A DNA stretch of 64,000 nt from contig NZ_FMUJ01000003.1 in NCBI RefSeq assembly GCF_900100965.1, forward strand, positions 806,001 to 870,000, read 5' to 3'. The notes under the pieces were generated by a model. That model saw only the letters and a list, made by a program, of their open reading frames with translations, made no database searches and had not been told where the DNA came from. This stretch comes from Variovorax sp. EL159. Lineage in GTDB: Bacteria > Pseudomonadota > Gammaproteobacteria > Burkholderiales > Burkholderiaceae_C. Positions within the stretch are counted from its first letter, which is position 1. Every line of letters begins with the position of its first letter. This document shows, piece by piece, positions 38,225-51,405 of this stretch. A program made the translations under genes and the position numbers.

Positions 38225-38704
38225 ATGCCCGCCATTCAACTTACCCCTGCCGAGCGCAAGGTGCACCGCGCCGAAGCTCACCACCTGGATCCGATCGTCA
38301 TGGTCGGTGGAGACGGGCTCACCCCTGCCGTGAAAAAAGAGGCGGACGCCGCCCTCAAGGCCCACGGCCTGATCAAGGTGCGCGTGTTCTCCGATGATCG
38401 CCTCGCCCGCGATGCCATGCTGCAAACGCTGGCAGACGAACTCGACGCCGCCCCGATCCAGCACATCGGCAAGCTGCTGGTGCTCTGGCGTCCCAAGCCC
38501 GAAAAGGAGCGCGTGGTCGATGAAGACCGCATGCCCGGCCCGCGCGACGTCAAGGTCCTGAAGTACAGCAAGCGCGGCGGCCAACGCCCCGAAATCAAGA
38601 CCTTGCGCGTGCTCGGCAACCAGCGTCTCACGCCGGGCGGCACCATCAAGCGCGCCAAGGCCAAGCGGCCGCTGTCGGCCAAGAAACGCAACCAGGCAGA
38701 CTGA
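38225..38704 (+). CDS. yhbY: YhbY family RNA-binding protein (CRM domain)
   Basis: The 159-residue product has an N-terminal CRM/YhbY domain ([50 protein letters not shown]) with the GxxG-like RNA-binding loop. In homologues the family associates with pre-50S ribosomal subunits. The C-terminal extension (about 100-159) is basic and disordered-looking, making it longer than the roughly 97-residue E. coli protein. It is divergent from rlmE, which also acts on the large subunit. Confidence 0.94.
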   Translation: MPAIQLTPAERKVHRAEAHHLDPIVMVGGDGLTPAVKKEADAALKAHGLIKVRVFSDDRLARDAMLQTLADELDAAPIQHIGKLLVLWRPKPEKERVVDEDRMPGPRDVKVLKYSKRGGQRPEIKTLRVLGNQRLTPGGTIKRAKAKRPLSAKKRNQAD

Positions 38705-38706
38705 AC

Positions 38707-39465
38707 TTGGCGGCAGCGCAAGGCGCGCAGCGCCATATCCTCTGCATGAAATGGGGCACGAAGTATGGCCCCGAATACGTCAACCGCCTCTACGCGATGG
38801 TGCGCCGCAACCTCAGCGGCGACTTCAAGTTCGTGTGCCTGACGGACGACAGCAACGGCATTCGCCCCGAGGTGACCTGCCTGCCGATTCCGCCGCTGAA
38901 CCTCCAGCTGGCTCCCGGCCAGCGCGACGGGGCCTGGAAAAAGCTCACGACCTTCGAGCAGGACCTCCACGGCCTGCGCGGCACCGCCCTGTTCCTGGAC
39001 GTCGACGTGGTCATCGTGGGCAGCCTGGACGCCTTCTTCGAACAGCCCGGCGAGTTCCTGATCATTCACGACTACGCCCGCCCCTGGCGGCGCGGCCGGA
39101 TCACGGGCAACTCGTCGGTCTACCGCTTCGAGCTGGGCGCCCATGCCGACGTGCTGGCGTACTTTCGCGCCAACATGGACAAGGTCCAGGCCGAGTACCG
39201 CAACGAGCAGGCCTACCTCTCGGATGTACTCCATAACCAGGGCAAGCTGGCCTATTGGCCCGAAGCCTGGTGCCCGAGCTTCAAGTACCACGGCATCCCG
39301 ACCTGGCCGACCAACTACTGGGAAGAGCCCTTCGTGCCCGAAGACGCACGCATCATGGTGTTCCACGGCGAGTGCAACCCGCCCGATGCCCTGGCGGGTC
39401 GACGCAATCGCGCCTTCCGCTATATCCGGCCGGCGCGCTGGGTCGCGAAGTTCTGGAAAGAATGA
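38707..39465 (+). CDS. glycosyltransferase-like protein, function unknown
   Basis: The 252-residue product resembles nucleotide-sugar glycosyltransferases: HILCMKWGTKYGPEYVNRLYAMVRRN at the start, then FKFVCLTDDSNGI and LFLDVDVVIVGSLDAFFE (a DxD-type metal motif), then MVFHGECNPPDAL. The acceptor and donor are unknown. The TTG at 38707 was chosen because the ATG at 38746 would cut away the first strand. It begins two bases after the yhbY stop. No LPS glycosyltransferase cluster surrounds it. Confidence 0.8.
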   Translation: MAAAQGAQRHILCMKWGTKYGPEYVNRLYAMVRRNLSGDFKFVCLTDDSNGIRPEVTCLPIPPLNLQLAPGQRDGAWKKLTTFEQDLHGLRGTALFLDVDVVIVGSLDAFFEQPGEFLIIHDYARPWRRGRITGNSSVYRFELGAHADVLAYFRANMDKVQAEYRNEQAYLSDVLHNQGKLAYWPEAWCPSFKYHGIPTWPTNYWEEPFVPEDARIMVFHGECNPPDALAGRRNRAFRYIRPARWVAKFWKE

Positions 39466-39502
39466 CCTGGCTGGCGGCCTCCAAGGCCGCCGCCACGACC
39501 GC

Positions 39503-39919
39503 TCAGTGCGATGGGCGAGCGCCCATGCGCCAGAGCAGCACCCCGGCGCACACCCACTGCACAAAGTACATGCCCGTGCCCACGGGGTGCCACAGCTTGA
39601 GATTTTCCCGCGCCAGGATGCGGGGTGCCACGGCGTATTGCTGAAGCAGTGCCATCAGCAGCGCACCCAGGATCAGGAAGATGGCCGTCAACGCGGGGCC
39701 ATCCATGCGCTCGTCGGCCTTGCTGCGGAAGTGGATCAGCAGGATCAGTCCGCAGGCAATCGCGACCCAGCTTTGCGCCTCGAACAGCTGTCCGGCGAAG
39801 TTGCCGGCCACCGAAGGGTTGCCGAGCCTGGCAAACAGCATCGGCACCACCAGAAAGCCGACAGTGGTGAGGCTGCCCCACCAGAAGGCGGCCAGCATCA
39901 ACGCAATGCGGTCTTTCAT
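39503..39919 (-). CDS. DUF4149 (TMEM205-like) membrane protein
   Basis: The 138-residue product has four predicted membrane segments and the family features WWGSLTTVGFLVVPMLFARLG and VGTGMYFVQWVCAGVLLW. No biochemical function is established for it. It follows greA by 11 bases on the same strand, so it is probably co-transcribed. Confidence 0.88.
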   Translation of the reverse strand: MKDRIALMLAAFWWGSLTTVGFLVVPMLFARLGNPSVAGNFAGQLFEAQSWVAIACGLILLIHFRSKADERMDGPALTAIFLILGALLMALLQQYAVAPRILARENLKLWHPVGTGMYFVQWVCAGVLLWRMGARPSH

Positions 39920-39930
39920 CGAATGCCCAC

Positions 39931-40407
39931 TCAGAGGTAGCGGACGGCCACGATCTCGTAGCGCTTCAGGCCGCCTGGCGCCTGCACCTCGGCCGTGTCG
40001 CCCTCTTCCTTGCCGATGAGCGCACGCGCGATCGGGCTGGAGATGTTGATGAGGCCCAGCTTCAGGTCGGCTTCGTCTTCGCCGACGATCTGGTACTTCA
40101 CTGCTTCGCCGCTCTCTTCTTCTTCAAGTTCGACGGTCGAACCGAAGACGACCTTGCCGCCGGCATCGAGTTCGCTCGGATCGATGATCTGCGCGGCCGA
40201 CAGCTTGCCTTCGACTTCCTGAATGCGGCCTTCGATGAAGCCCTGGCGGTCTTTCGCGACTTCGTACTCGGCGTTCTCGCTCAGGTCGCCCTGGGCACGT
40301 GCTTCCGAGATCGCGTTGATGACCCAGGGGCGCTCCACCGTCTTGAGCTGATGCAATTCCGCACGCAGTTTTTCAGCGCCGCGCTTGGTGATGGGAATGG
40401 TGGCCAT
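39931..40407 (-). CDS. greA: transcription elongation factor GreA
   Basis: GreA rescues backtracked RNA polymerase by stimulating transcript cleavage. The 158-residue product has the N-terminal coiled coil with the acidic tip ([22 protein letters not shown]) and the C-terminal FKBP-like domain ([13 protein letters not shown], then [15 protein letters not shown]). The ATG at 40407 gives [14 protein letters not shown], the usual start. Confidence 0.97.
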   Translation of the reverse strand: MATIPITKRGAEKLRAELHQLKTVERPWVINAISEARAQGDLSENAEYEVAKDRQGFIEGRIQEVEGKLSAAQIIDPSELDAGGKVVFGSTVELEEEESGEAVKYQIVGEDEADLKLGLINISSPIARALIGKEEGDTAEVQAPGGLKRYEIVAVRYL

Positions 40408-40431
40408 GTTGTTGGTTCTCCATAAAGCGAA

Positions 40432-40457
40432 ACCGCCGAACGCTGCCGTTCGGCGGT
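40432..40457 (-). terminator. hairpin between the Kdo hydroxylase gene and greA
   Basis: ACCGCCGAAC (40432-40441) and GTTCGGCGGT (40448-40457) form a 10-bp stem with a 6-base loop. Only a short, interrupted T-run follows on the minus strand. It is a plausible weak terminator after the Kdo hydroxylase gene. Confidence 0.6.
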
Positions 40458-40472
40458 CGATGAGGGACAGGA

Positions 40473-41342
40473 TCAGACGAGTGTGCGTCCGGTCAGCCGG
40501 CTCAGGATGGCGAGCGGGCTCGAGTCGGGATTGTATTGCTTCGACGCCGCCAGATGAAGGGTCTGCTCGAGCATGTATTGGCCCGCCATCACGGCGTGCG
40601 AGGTCTGGTCCGAGAAGCACACCCACACCGATCCGGGCGGGAATTTCGCCGTCTCTTGCGGTGAGCTTTCCTGGTACGCCATGTCCGACTTCATGCCGTC
40701 GTGCAGCTGCAGCATCAGGTGGTCGTACTCGCTGCGGAACGACTTGGTCACATGCAGCGCCTGCAGCAGCTTCGCCTGCCAGCGCGCATAGGGCTTGGCC
40801 CGCGGCAGGAAGCGCTTGGCGATGTCCTCGAAGGGCTCGCCCACGCGCCACACGCGCGGTGCGCCTTCAGGATTGACGTTGGTGAACACGCGCAGGATGC
40901 GCTCGCCATAGTTCGGCCGCGACGGAAACGCATCGACGTGCAGGCGCCGATCGTCCGCGCGCCACGACTGCACGCGCGTCTCGACCTGCGCGGGCCGGTA
41001 GCTCGTGGGCGCGAGGCGCAAAGCCGGCGTGTAGTGCGGCAGCAGGCCATGGATCAGCTGCTGCGCCTGGGTGCGAAACCGCCCCACCATCGCGGCCGCA
41101 GTGCGCTGCACTGCCTCGTCGCCCACGGCGCCCTTGAGCTTGCCGTTGGCATCGAGGCTGATGTTGCGCACGTCGGGCGACAGCAGGCTGGGCGTCAGCA
41201 GGCTGCGCTCTTCGGACAGCAGCTCGAAGCCCAGCCGTGGAAAGTACAGCACCTTGCCCGCTTCCAGTTCCGCGATCCACGCCTCGTTGGGCGTGGCCGC
41301 GTTCCAGTCGCGCAGGTCCAGTTCGACGAGCTGGGTTTCCAT
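40473..41342 (-). CDS. kdoO: Kdo hydroxylase family dioxygenase (KdoO-like)
   Basis: The 289-residue product resembles the Kdo hydroxylases of Burkholderia and Yersinia, Fe(II)/2-oxoglutarate enzymes that 3-hydroxylate the outer Kdo of LPS. An HxD iron motif is visible in [27 protein letters not shown] and the distal histidine region in [17 protein letters not shown]. No signal peptide or membrane segment is present. The ATG at 41342 ([10 protein letters not shown]) is eight bases past the carB stop, so it sits in the car operon. The assignment is by recall of the family. Confidence 0.82.
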   Translation of the reverse strand: METQLVELDLRDWNAATPNEAWIAELEAGKVLYFPRLGFELLSEERSLLTPSLLSPDVRNISLDANGKLKGAVGDEAVQRTAAAMVGRFRTQAQQLIHGLLPHYTPALRLAPTSYRPAQVETRVQSWRADDRRLHVDAFPSRPNYGERILRVFTNVNPEGAPRVWRVGEPFEDIAKRFLPRAKPYARWQAKLLQALHVTKSFRSEYDHLMLQLHDGMKSDMAYQESSPQETAKFPPGSVWVCFSDQTSHAVMAGQYMLEQTLHLAASKQYNPDSSPLAILSRLTGRTLV

Positions 41343-41350
41343 GACGGCGC

Positions 41351-44591
<3,241 letters not shown>

Positions 44592-44599
<8 letters not shown>

Positions 44600-45785
44600 T
44601 CTTGCTCTCCGTCTTTTCCGTCTTGTTCTTTTCCATGAGTGCCGTGAAACGGTCGAACAGGTAGCCGATGTCGTGCGGGCCCGGCGAGGCTTCCGGGTGG
44701 CCCTGGAAGCAGAACGCGGGCTTGTCGGTGCGCGCCAGGCCCTGCAGCGTGTTGTCGAACAGGCTGATGTGCGTGGGGCGCAGGTTGGCCGGCAGCGACT
44801 TCTCGTCGACCGCAAAGCCGTGGTTCTGGCTGGTGATGCTCACGCGGCCGTTGTCCAGGTCCTTCACCGGATGGTTCGCGCCGTGGTGGCCGAACTTCAT
44901 CTTGAAGGTCTTGGCGCCGGAAGCCAGCGCCATGATCTGGTGGCCCAGGCAGATGCCGAAGGTGGGAATGCCGGTCTCGATCAGTTCCTTGACGGCGCTG
45001 ATGGCGTAGTCGCAAGGCTCCGGGTCGCCGGGGCCGTTGGCCAGGAAGATGCCATCGGGCTTGAGCTTGAGCACGTCGGCCGCGGGCGTCTGCGCTGGCA
45101 CCACGGTGATGCGCGCGCCGCGCTGCGCGATCATGCGCAGGATGTTCTTCTTGACGCCGTAGTCGAAGGCCACGACGTGAAAGCGCGGCGTGATCTGCAC
45201 GCCGTAGCCCGCGCCGAGCTTCCACTCGGTCTCGGTCCATTCGTAGGTCTGCGTGACCGACACCACCTTGGCGAGGTCGAGGCCGGCCATGCTCGGCGCG
45301 GCCTTGGCTGCGGCGATGGCCTTGTCGATCAGCGCCTGCGTGACGGCTTCGCCTTCGGCCAGGCCCAGGATGCAGCCGTTCTGCGCGCCATGGGTTCGCA
45401 GATGGCGCGTAAGCTTGCGGGTGTCGATGTTCGCGATGGCCACCGTCTTGCCGGCCACGAGGTATTCGCTCAGCGTGGCGGTCTTGCGGAAGTTGGAGGC
45501 GACGAGAGGCAGGTCCTTGATGATCAGGCCCGCGGCATGGATCTTGTCGGCTTCGATGTCTTCACCGTTGACGCCGTAGTTGCCGATGTGCGGATACGTG
45601 AGGGTCACGATCTGCTGGCAGTAGCTCGGGTCGGTGAGGATTTCCTGGTAACCGGTCATGGCGGTGTTGAACACCACTTCACCGGTCGTGGAGCCGGCGG
45701 CCCCGATCGAATTGCCTTGAAAGACCGTGCCGTCTGCGAGCGCCAGGATGGCGGGCGGGAAACTTCCCTTGAGAGACAAAAGCAC
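44592..45785 (-). CDS. carA: carbamoyl phosphate synthase small subunit
   Basis: CarA is the glutaminase subunit feeding ammonia to CarB. The 397-residue product has the CPSase small-chain N-domain ([35 protein letters not shown]) and a class I amidotransferase with nucleophile cysteine in [13 protein letters not shown] and the His/Glu pair in [11 protein letters not shown]. The GTG start at 45785 has GGAGA seven bases upstream and gives [15 protein letters not shown] 140-base gap before it may hold its own promoter. Confidence 0.97.
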
Positions 45786-45925
45786 TGGGTTCTCCGGATG
45801 GTTACGGTCGCCCGGAGCCCCAGGCGCGTTGCCTGCGGACTGCTGCTTAAGGGGATTTTGGCGTTAAAGGCGGCCGGGCGACGCTATTTGCGAGTAAGCC
45901 CCCGATTGTAGCCCGGACTGAAGCC

Positions 45926-46711
45926 CTATCCGGCCTGGAGGGCTGCTCCGCTCGCGTGAAGACAGATGGCGGCGGCCGCAGCCACGTTCAGCGACTCCTC
46001 GCCGCCAGGCTGGGCGATGCGGATGTGATGGGTCGCCCGAGCTTCGAGCGCGGGCGAAACGCCCTGCCCCTCGTGACCCATCAGCCAAGCGCAAGGATGC
46101 GGCAGACGGGCCTTGTGCAGCCATTCGCCACGATGGGAGCTGGTCGCGACGAGCGGCACCTTCAGGCTGTCGAGCAGGTCTGCCTCCACCCCTTCGATCA
46201 GCCGCAGGCCGAAGTGGGCCCCCATGCCGGCGCGCAGCACCTTGGGCGCCCACAGCGCGGCCGTGCCCTTGAGCGCGATCACCTGGGTAAAGCCGAAGGC
46301 GGCCGCGCTGCGCAGGATGGAACCCGCGTTGCCGGCGTCCTGCAGGCGGTCGAGCACCACGCTCGGCGCGTCCGGGAGCAATTCGGGCCGCGCCACCAGA
46401 TCGAGCACGAAACCCATCGGCGCTGGCGACTCCAGCCCGCTGACGCCCCGCAGCAGATCGTCGCCGACCACTACCGTTTTGATAGCACCACTCGACCATT
46501 CGGCGGGCGCTTGCGGCCAGAAGGATTCCGAAAACACCGCGATTGCGGGCTTCACGCCGCGGGCAAGCGCCGCTCGGCACAGGTGATCGCCCTCGAGCCA
46601 GATGCGGCCCAGCTTGCGGTACGCGCCCGGGTCCTGGGCTAGCTTGCGCAAGTCCTTGAGGAGCGGGTTGTCGCGCGAGCTGATGTGGCTCGCGCCAGTG
46701 TCGGATGTCAT
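45926..46711 (-). CDS. TrmH/SpoU family RNA 2'-O-methyltransferase
   Basis: The 261-residue product is a SPOUT methyltransferase: an N-terminal substrate-binding domain (SSRDNPLLKDLRKLAQDPGAYRKLGRIWLEG) and the trefoil-knot motifs VVLDRLQDAGNAGSILRSAAAFG, MGHEGQGVS and RIAQPGGEESLNVAAAAAICL. It likely 2'-O-methylates rRNA or tRNA; the exact nucleotide is unknown. The ATG at 46711 (MTSDTGAS) was preferred over a longer, arginine-rich frame. It follows rnhB by seven bases. Confidence 0.92.
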   Translation of the reverse strand: MTSDTGASHISSRDNPLLKDLRKLAQDPGAYRKLGRIWLEGDHLCRAALARGVKPAIAVFSESFWPQAPAEWSSGAIKTVVVGDDLLRGVSGLESPAPMGFVLDLVARPELLPDAPSVVLDRLQDAGNAGSILRSAAAFGFTQVIALKGTAALWAPKVLRAGMGAHFGLRLIEGVEADLLDSLKVPLVATSSHRGEWLHKARLPHPCAWLMGHEGQGVSPALEARATHHIRIAQPGGEESLNVAAAAAICLHASGAALQAG

Positions 46712-46718
46712 GGCTGAT

Positions 46719-47441
46719 TCAGGGTGCGGCGCGCAGGTCGAGCCGCACGGGCTCGGCGACGCTGATGACCATGGCTTGCGATCCTGCTCCGGCTGGCACT
46801 GCAACGCTCGCCGCAGCGGCCGTTCGAGCCAGCGCTGCAGCCACCGGGCTGAACGACTTGCGGTGATGCACACAGGCCCCGTGGCGCTGCAGTGCCTCCA
46901 GGTGCTCCCGCGTACCGTAGCCCTTGTGGCTGGCAAAACCGTAGTCCGGGTATTCGGCATGCAATTGTTCGCACAACCGGTCGCGGTGCACCTTGGCCAG
47001 GATCGACGCCGCGGAAATCGCCTTGACCAGCGAGTCGCCCTTGACGATGGCCTCAGCGAGCACGTCGAGCGTCGGCAGGCGATTGCCGTCGACCAGCACC
47101 TTCGCCGGCTTCAGGCGCAGCCCTTCAACCGCACGGCGCATCGCGAGCATCGTGGCCTGCAGGATGTTGTGGGTGTCGATTTCCTCGACGCTCGCCTGCG
47201 CGATCGAGCAGCACAGCGCCTTGGCCAGGATCTGGTCGTACAAGCGCTCGCGCTGCAGGGCCGTGAGGGTCTTGGAGTCGGCCAGACCGCGAATCGGTCG
47301 CAGGTCGTCGAGGATCACGGCCGCAGCCACCACCGGGCCGGCCAGCGGGCCGCGTCCTGCTTCGTCGACGCCCGCAAGCAGGCCTGGCGCGTCCCACACC
47401 AGCGGGGCCTGCTCAGCCTTCAAGAACTTTCTGGATCGCAT
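46719..47441 (-). CDS. rnhB: ribonuclease HII
   Basis: RNase HII cleaves RNA-DNA hybrids at single ribonucleotides. The 240-residue product shows [19 protein letters not shown] with D26, E27 and the GRG 29-31 motif, the LVDGNRLP aspartate and HRKSFSPV. The ATG at 47441 overlaps lpxB by 29 bases. A C-terminal tail of about 25 residues beyond the catalytic core is mildly longer than in E. coli. Confidence 0.96.
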   Translation of the reverse strand: MRSRKFLKAEQAPLVWDAPGLLAGVDEAGRGPLAGPVVAAAVILDDLRPIRGLADSKTLTALQRERLYDQILAKALCCSIAQASVEEIDTHNILQATMLAMRRAVEGLRLKPAKVLVDGNRLPTLDVLAEAIVKGDSLVKAISAASILAKVHRDRLCEQLHAEYPDYGFASHKGYGTREHLEALQRHGACVHHRKSFSPVAAALARTAAAASVAVPAGAGSQAMVISVAEPVRLDLRAAP

Positions 47442-48561
47442 CGGCGCAAAGTGTCGGCGTATCGCGCTGCAATTGCGAGTGCAGCTCGGAAAATCTTTGT
47501 TGCAGTGCCCGCGTCTTCTCCGGCGCGTCAAGCCAGGCCAGCGTGGACTGGGCCAGCGCCTCCGGCGTGGCGGCTTCCTGCAGCAACTCGGGCACCACGA
47601 ATTCGCGGCACAGGATGTTGGGCAGGCCGACCCAGGGTTGCAACTGCTTGCGCTGCATGAGGCGCCACGAGAGCGCATTCATGTTGTACGCAATGACCAT
47701 CGGCCGCTTGAACAGCGCGGCTTCGAGCGTGGCCGTGCCACTGGCGATCAACGTGACGTCGCAGGCGGCCAGTGCGGCATGCGACTGGCCATCGAGCAGC
47801 TTCACACGTCCTGCCATGCCACTGGCCTGGAGCAAGGCCTCGACCTCGGTGCGCAGGCTCGGGATGATGGGGGCCACGAACTGGAGTTCGGGCCGTGCCT
47901 TCTGCATCAGCGCGGCGGCGGCGAAGAAGCGGTCGGCCAGGTAGCGGATCTCGGAGCGGCGGCTCCCGGGCAGCAAGGCGACGACCTGTGCGTCGGGCGC
48001 CAGGCCGATGGCGGCGCGTGCTGCGGCACGGTCGGGAACCATCGGGATCACGTTGGCAATCGGGTGGCCCACATAGCTCGCGGCAACGCCCTGCTTTTCG
48101 AGCAGTTCGGGCTCGAACGGGAAGATGCACAGCACATGGTCGGCCGCCGCCCTCACCTTTTCAATGCGCCTGGGGCGCCAGGCCCAGATCGACGGGCAGA
48201 TGAAATGCACGGTCTTGATGCCCTGGCTGCGCAGCCCGGCCTCAAGATCGAGGTTGAAATCGGGCGCATCGACGCCGATGAACAGCTCGGGGCGCTCCAG
48301 CAGCAGCCGGGCCTTGAGCTGACGCCGGATGCCGGCGATCTCGGCGTAGTGGCGCAGCACCTCGATGTAGCCGCGAACCGCGAGCTTTTCCTGCGGCCAC
48401 CAGCTCTGGAAGCCATGCGCCAGCATGCGAGGGCCGCCAATGCCGGCGGTCTGAAGGTTGGGCCATCGCGCCTGAAGGCCATCGAGCAGCAGGCCCGCGA
48501 GCAGGTCGCCAGAGGCTTCGCCCGCGACCAGCGCGAAGCGTCGCTGAGCGTCCTTCTGCAT
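47413..48561 (-). CDS. lpxB: lipid-A-disaccharide synthase
   Basis: LpxB couples UDP-2,3-diacylglucosamine with lipid X to form the lipid A disaccharide at the inner membrane. The 382-residue product begins [21 protein letters not shown] and has the YEIAG-like [27 protein letters not shown] and [12 protein letters not shown] segments. Start candidates are ATG at 48561, GTG at 48570 and TTG at 48582; none has a clear ribosome site. I take the ATG. It lies between lpxA and rnhB in the lpxD-fabZ-lpxA-lpxB set. Confidence 0.96.
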   Translation of the reverse strand: MQKDAQRRFALVAGEASGDLLAGLLLDGLQARWPNLQTAGIGGPRMLAHGFQSWWPQEKLAVRGYIEVLRHYAEIAGIRRQLKARLLLERPELFIGVDAPDFNLDLEAGLRSQGIKTVHFICPSIWAWRPRRIEKVRAAADHVLCIFPFEPELLEKQGVAASYVGHPIANVIPMVPDRAAARAAIGLAPDAQVVALLPGSRRSEIRYLADRFFAAAALMQKARPELQFVAPIIPSLRTEVEALLQASGMAGRVKLLDGQSHAALAACDVTLIASGTATLEAALFKRPMVIAYNMNALSWRLMQRKQLQPWVGLPNILCREFVVPELLQEAATPEALAQSTLAWLDAPEKTRALQQRFSELHSQLQRDTPTLCADAIQKVLEG

Positions 48562-48571
48562 CGCGGTCACG

Positions 48572-49360
48572 TCAGCGCGCAATGCCGCGCGTCGAGCTGG
48601 CGATGAAGGATTCCATCAACGCGACATCGCCTGCGGCTTCCGGCATTTCGGTGGCCAGTGCGGCGATGCCCGCGCGCGCCTCTTCGAGCGTCTTGCCCTG
48701 GCGATACAGCAGGCGATGCATCTGCTTTACCGCTGCGAGCCGCTGGGCCGAGAAGTCGCGCCGGCGCAGCCCCACGATGTTGAAGCCGCGCACCGCCAGC
48801 GGATTGCCGTCGACCAGCATGAACGGCGGAACGTCTTGCGACACCGCGCTGGCGAAGCCGACCATGGCGTGGGCCCCGATCGAGACGAACTGGTGAATGC
48901 CCGTCAGCCCGCCGATCGTGACCCAGTCGGCCAGGTGCACATGGCCAGCCAGCGTCGTCTGGTTGGCCAGCGTAGTGTGGTTGTCGACACGGCAGTCGTG
49001 CGCGATGTGGGTGTAGGCCATGATCCAGTTGTCATGGCCCACGCGCGTCACGCCGCCCGCCCCCGGCACGCCGAGATTGAAAGTGCAGAACTCGCGAATG
49101 ACATTGCGGTCGCCGATGACCAGTTCGGTCGGCTCGCCCGCGTACTTCTTGTCCTGCGGCACGGCGCCAAGCGACGAGAACTGAAAGATCCGGTTGTCGC
49201 GGCCGATGGTGGTCCGCCCTTCGATCACGCAATGCGCGCCGATGGTGGTGCCCGCGCCGATCCGCACATGCGGACCGATCACGGTATAGGGCCCGACCGA
49301 CACCGAGGCGTCGAGCTCGGCCTTGGGGTCGACGAGTGCTGTCGAATGAACCTGGGTCAT
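48572..49360 (-). CDS. lpxA: UDP-N-acetylglucosamine acyltransferase
   Basis: LpxA transfers a 3-hydroxyacyl chain to UDP-GlcNAc, the first step of lipid A synthesis. The 262-residue product is a left-handed beta-helix of hexapeptide repeats ([29 protein letters not shown]) with the catalytic-region segment [22 protein letters not shown] and a helical C-terminus ([21 protein letters not shown]). The ATG at 49360 gives [12 protein letters not shown], as in homologues. Confidence 0.97.
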   Translation of the reverse strand: MTQVHSTALVDPKAELDASVSVGPYTVIGPHVRIGAGTTIGAHCVIEGRTTIGRDNRIFQFSSLGAVPQDKKYAGEPTELVIGDRNVIREFCTFNLGVPGAGGVTRVGHDNWIMAYTHIAHDCRVDNHTTLANQTTLAGHVHLADWVTIGGLTGIHQFVSIGAHAMVGFASAVSQDVPPFMLVDGNPLAVRGFNIVGLRRRDFSAQRLAAVKQMHRLLYRQGKTLEEARAGIAALATEMPEAAGDVALMESFIASSTRGIAR

Positions 49361-49388
49361 GCCTTGCAAGTGACTGACTGCGGCCGGA

Positions 49389-49838
49389 TCAGTTGATCTG
49401 GCGCATGGCACACATCAGCGTGGCCTCGCAGGCGAGCTCGCTGCCGACCCGGGCCCAGCCCTTGAACTTCGAGATGCCGGCCTTCATGCGCTCGATCTCG
49501 ACCTCGAGCGTGAGCTGGTCGCCCGGCTCCACCGGCCGCTTGAAGCGCGCACCGTCGATGGCCGCAAAGTAGTAGACGGTGTTGTCGTCCGGCACGATGT
49601 CCAGCGAATGGAACGACAGCAGCGCGGCCGCCTGCGCCATGGCTTCCAGCATCAGCACACCCGGCATCACCGGGCGGTGCGGGAAGTGGCCATTGAAGAA
49701 AGGCTCGTTCATCGTCACGTTCTTCAATGCCGTGATGCGCTTGCCCTTTTCCATGTCGAGCACCCGGTCCACCAGAAGGAACGGGTAGCGATGCGGCAGC
49801 AACTTGAGAATTTGATGGATATCGAGCGTCGTCGTCAT
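49389..49838 (-). CDS. fabZ: 3-hydroxyacyl-ACP dehydratase FabZ
   Basis: FabZ dehydrates 3-hydroxyacyl-ACP in fatty acid synthesis and competes with LpxA and LpxD for substrate. The 149-residue hotdog-fold product has [14 protein letters not shown] and the active-site helix [21 protein letters not shown] with catalytic His and Glu. The ATG at 49838 (MTTTLDIHQ) has AGGA ten bases upstream. A second ATG at 49865 overlaps the lpxD stop and would add nine residues; either is possible. Confidence 0.96.
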   Translation of the reverse strand: MTTTLDIHQILKLLPHRYPFLLVDRVLDMEKGKRITALKNVTMNEPFFNGHFPHRPVMPGVLMLEAMAQAAALLSFHSLDIVPDDNTVYYFAAIDGARFKRPVEPGDQLTLEVEIERMKAGISKFKGWARVGSELACEATLMCAMRQIN

Positions 49839-49861
49839 GATGTTCTGTTCCTGCATCGTCG

Positions 49862-50839
49862 TCATTTTTTCGGGGGAGCTTTCTCCAGCGCCTTCAGTCG
49901 TTCGCGCAGGCTGTGCAACTGCTTGAGCGTTGCCGCATTCTTTTCCCAGCTCGCATTGTCATCGATGGGAAACATACCGGTGTACTGGCCGGCCTTGTGA
50001 ATCGAACGGGTTACCGTGGTGGCGGCGGACACGTGCACGCCATCGGCCACCGTCAGATGGCCCAGCACGATGGCGCCACCGCCGAAGGTGCAGTTGGCAC
50101 CGATGGTCGCGCTGCCGGCCACGCCCACGCAGCCGGCCATGGCGGTATTCTTGCCGATGCGCACGTTGTGGCCGATCTGGATCAGGTTGTCGAGCTTCAC
50201 GCCGTCTTCGATCACCGTGTCGTCGAGCGCGCCGCGGTCGATGCAGGTGTTGGCACCGATCTCGACGTCGTTGCCGATGCGCACCGCCCCCAGCTGCTCG
50301 ATCTTGACCCACTGACCTTCATGCAGCGCGAGTCCGAAGCCATCGGCCCCGATGACCACGCCCGGGTGCAACAGGCAACGCTCGCCAAGCGAGCAGTCTT
50401 CGCTGACCGTCACGCGCGACTTGAGCACGGTCCCCGCGCCGATGCGCGCGCCCCGCTCCACCACGCACAACGCACCGATGCGCGCCGTCGGGTCCACCTG
50501 TGCCTCGGCATGAATCACCGCAGAGGGATGGATGCGATCGGTGTCCGGACGCGCGTGATGCGCCTTCCAGAGCTGCGTCAGGCGTGCGAAGTAGAAATAG
50601 GGGTCCGGCGTGACGATGAACGCACCACGCGCAGCAGCCGCCTCGCGCATGGCAGGCGAGACGATCACACAGGCGGCCTTCGAGGCCGCCAGTTCCTGCT
50701 GGTATTTGGGATGGCTCAGGAAACTGAGCGCATCGGGTTGTGCATTCTGGAGCGGCGAAAGTCGCTCGATGGACAGCGTGGCATCTCCGTGAAGCTCGCC
50801 CCCGAGGGCGTCAACGATGGCTCCTAGCTGCAGCGACAC
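49862..50839 (-). CDS. lpxD: UDP-3-O-acylglucosamine N-acyltransferase
   Basis: LpxD adds the N-linked 3-hydroxyacyl chain in lipid A synthesis. The 325-residue product has an N-terminal uridine-binding domain ([24 protein letters not shown]) and a hexapeptide-repeat beta-helix ([42 protein letters not shown]). The C-terminal helix is present. GTG start at 50839. It follows the Skp gene by 14 bases. Confidence 0.97.
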   Translation of the reverse strand: MSLQLGAIVDALGGELHGDATLSIERLSPLQNAQPDALSFLSHPKYQQELAASKAACVIVSPAMREAAAARGAFIVTPDPYFYFARLTQLWKAHHARPDTDRIHPSAVIHAEAQVDPTARIGALCVVERGARIGAGTVLKSRVTVSEDCSLGERCLLHPGVVIGADGFGLALHEGQWVKIEQLGAVRIGNDVEIGANTCIDRGALDDTVIEDGVKLDNLIQIGHNVRIGKNTAMAGCVGVAGSATIGANCTFGGGAIVLGHLTVADGVHVSAATTVTRSIHKAGQYTGMFPIDDNASWEKNAATLKQLHSLRERLKALEKAPPKK

Positions 50840-50853
50840 GCCGGTTCGCGGCG

Positions 50854-51405
50854 TTACTTGCCGGCCGCAGGCGCAGGAGAGCCGACCGACGCGTTCAGCG
50901 CCTTGATCACCTTGTCGGTGATGTCGTGCTTCGGGTTGATGTAGATCGCTTCTTGCAGGATGGCATCGTACTTTTCAGCTTCGGCCACTTGCTTCACCAC
51001 GCGGTTGGCGCGCTCGTAGACCTGCTGGAGTTCCTCGTTCTTGCGGGCATTGAGGTCTTCCTGGAACTCACGGCGCTTGCGCTGGAAATCGCGGTCCTGG
51101 TCGACGAGTGCACGCTGACGCGAAACACGCTGACTTTCAGTCAGGGTCGAAGCCTCGCGCTCGAATTTCTCCGAAGCGGTTTTCAGTGCGTCGCCTTGCG
51201 CCGTCAGATCCTTCTCGCGTTTGAGAAACTCGGCTTCGAGCTTGGCCTGGGCAGCCTTGGCCGGCTGGGCTTCACGCAGCACGCGATCCGGATTCACGAA
51301 GCCGATGCGGAAAGTCTCCTGCGTCTGTGCCTGGGCAGGCACAGCAGCGAGCAGGAAAGCGGGAACCAACAACGCGCCTGCTGCGGCGCGAATCAAATGC
51401 TTCAT
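50854..51405 (-). CDS. skp: periplasmic chaperone Skp/OmpH
   Basis: The 183-residue product has a signal peptide (about 1-26, ending PAQAQ) and the OmpH domain ([35 protein letters not shown]) with long charged helices. In the periplasm, Skp escorts unfolded outer-membrane proteins to the Bam complex. It abuts bamA with no intervening base, the standard bamA-skp-lpxD arrangement. An Ala/Pro-rich tail ends the protein. Confidence 0.95.
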   Translation of the reverse strand: MKHLIRAAAGALLVPAFLLAAVPAQAQTQETFRIGFVNPDRVLREAQPAKAAQAKLEAEFLKREKDLTAQGDALKTASEKFEREASTLTESQRVSRQRALVDQDRDFQRKRREFQEDLNARKNEELQQVYERANRVVKQVAEAEKYDAILQEAIYINPKHDITDKVIKALNASVGSPAPAAGK

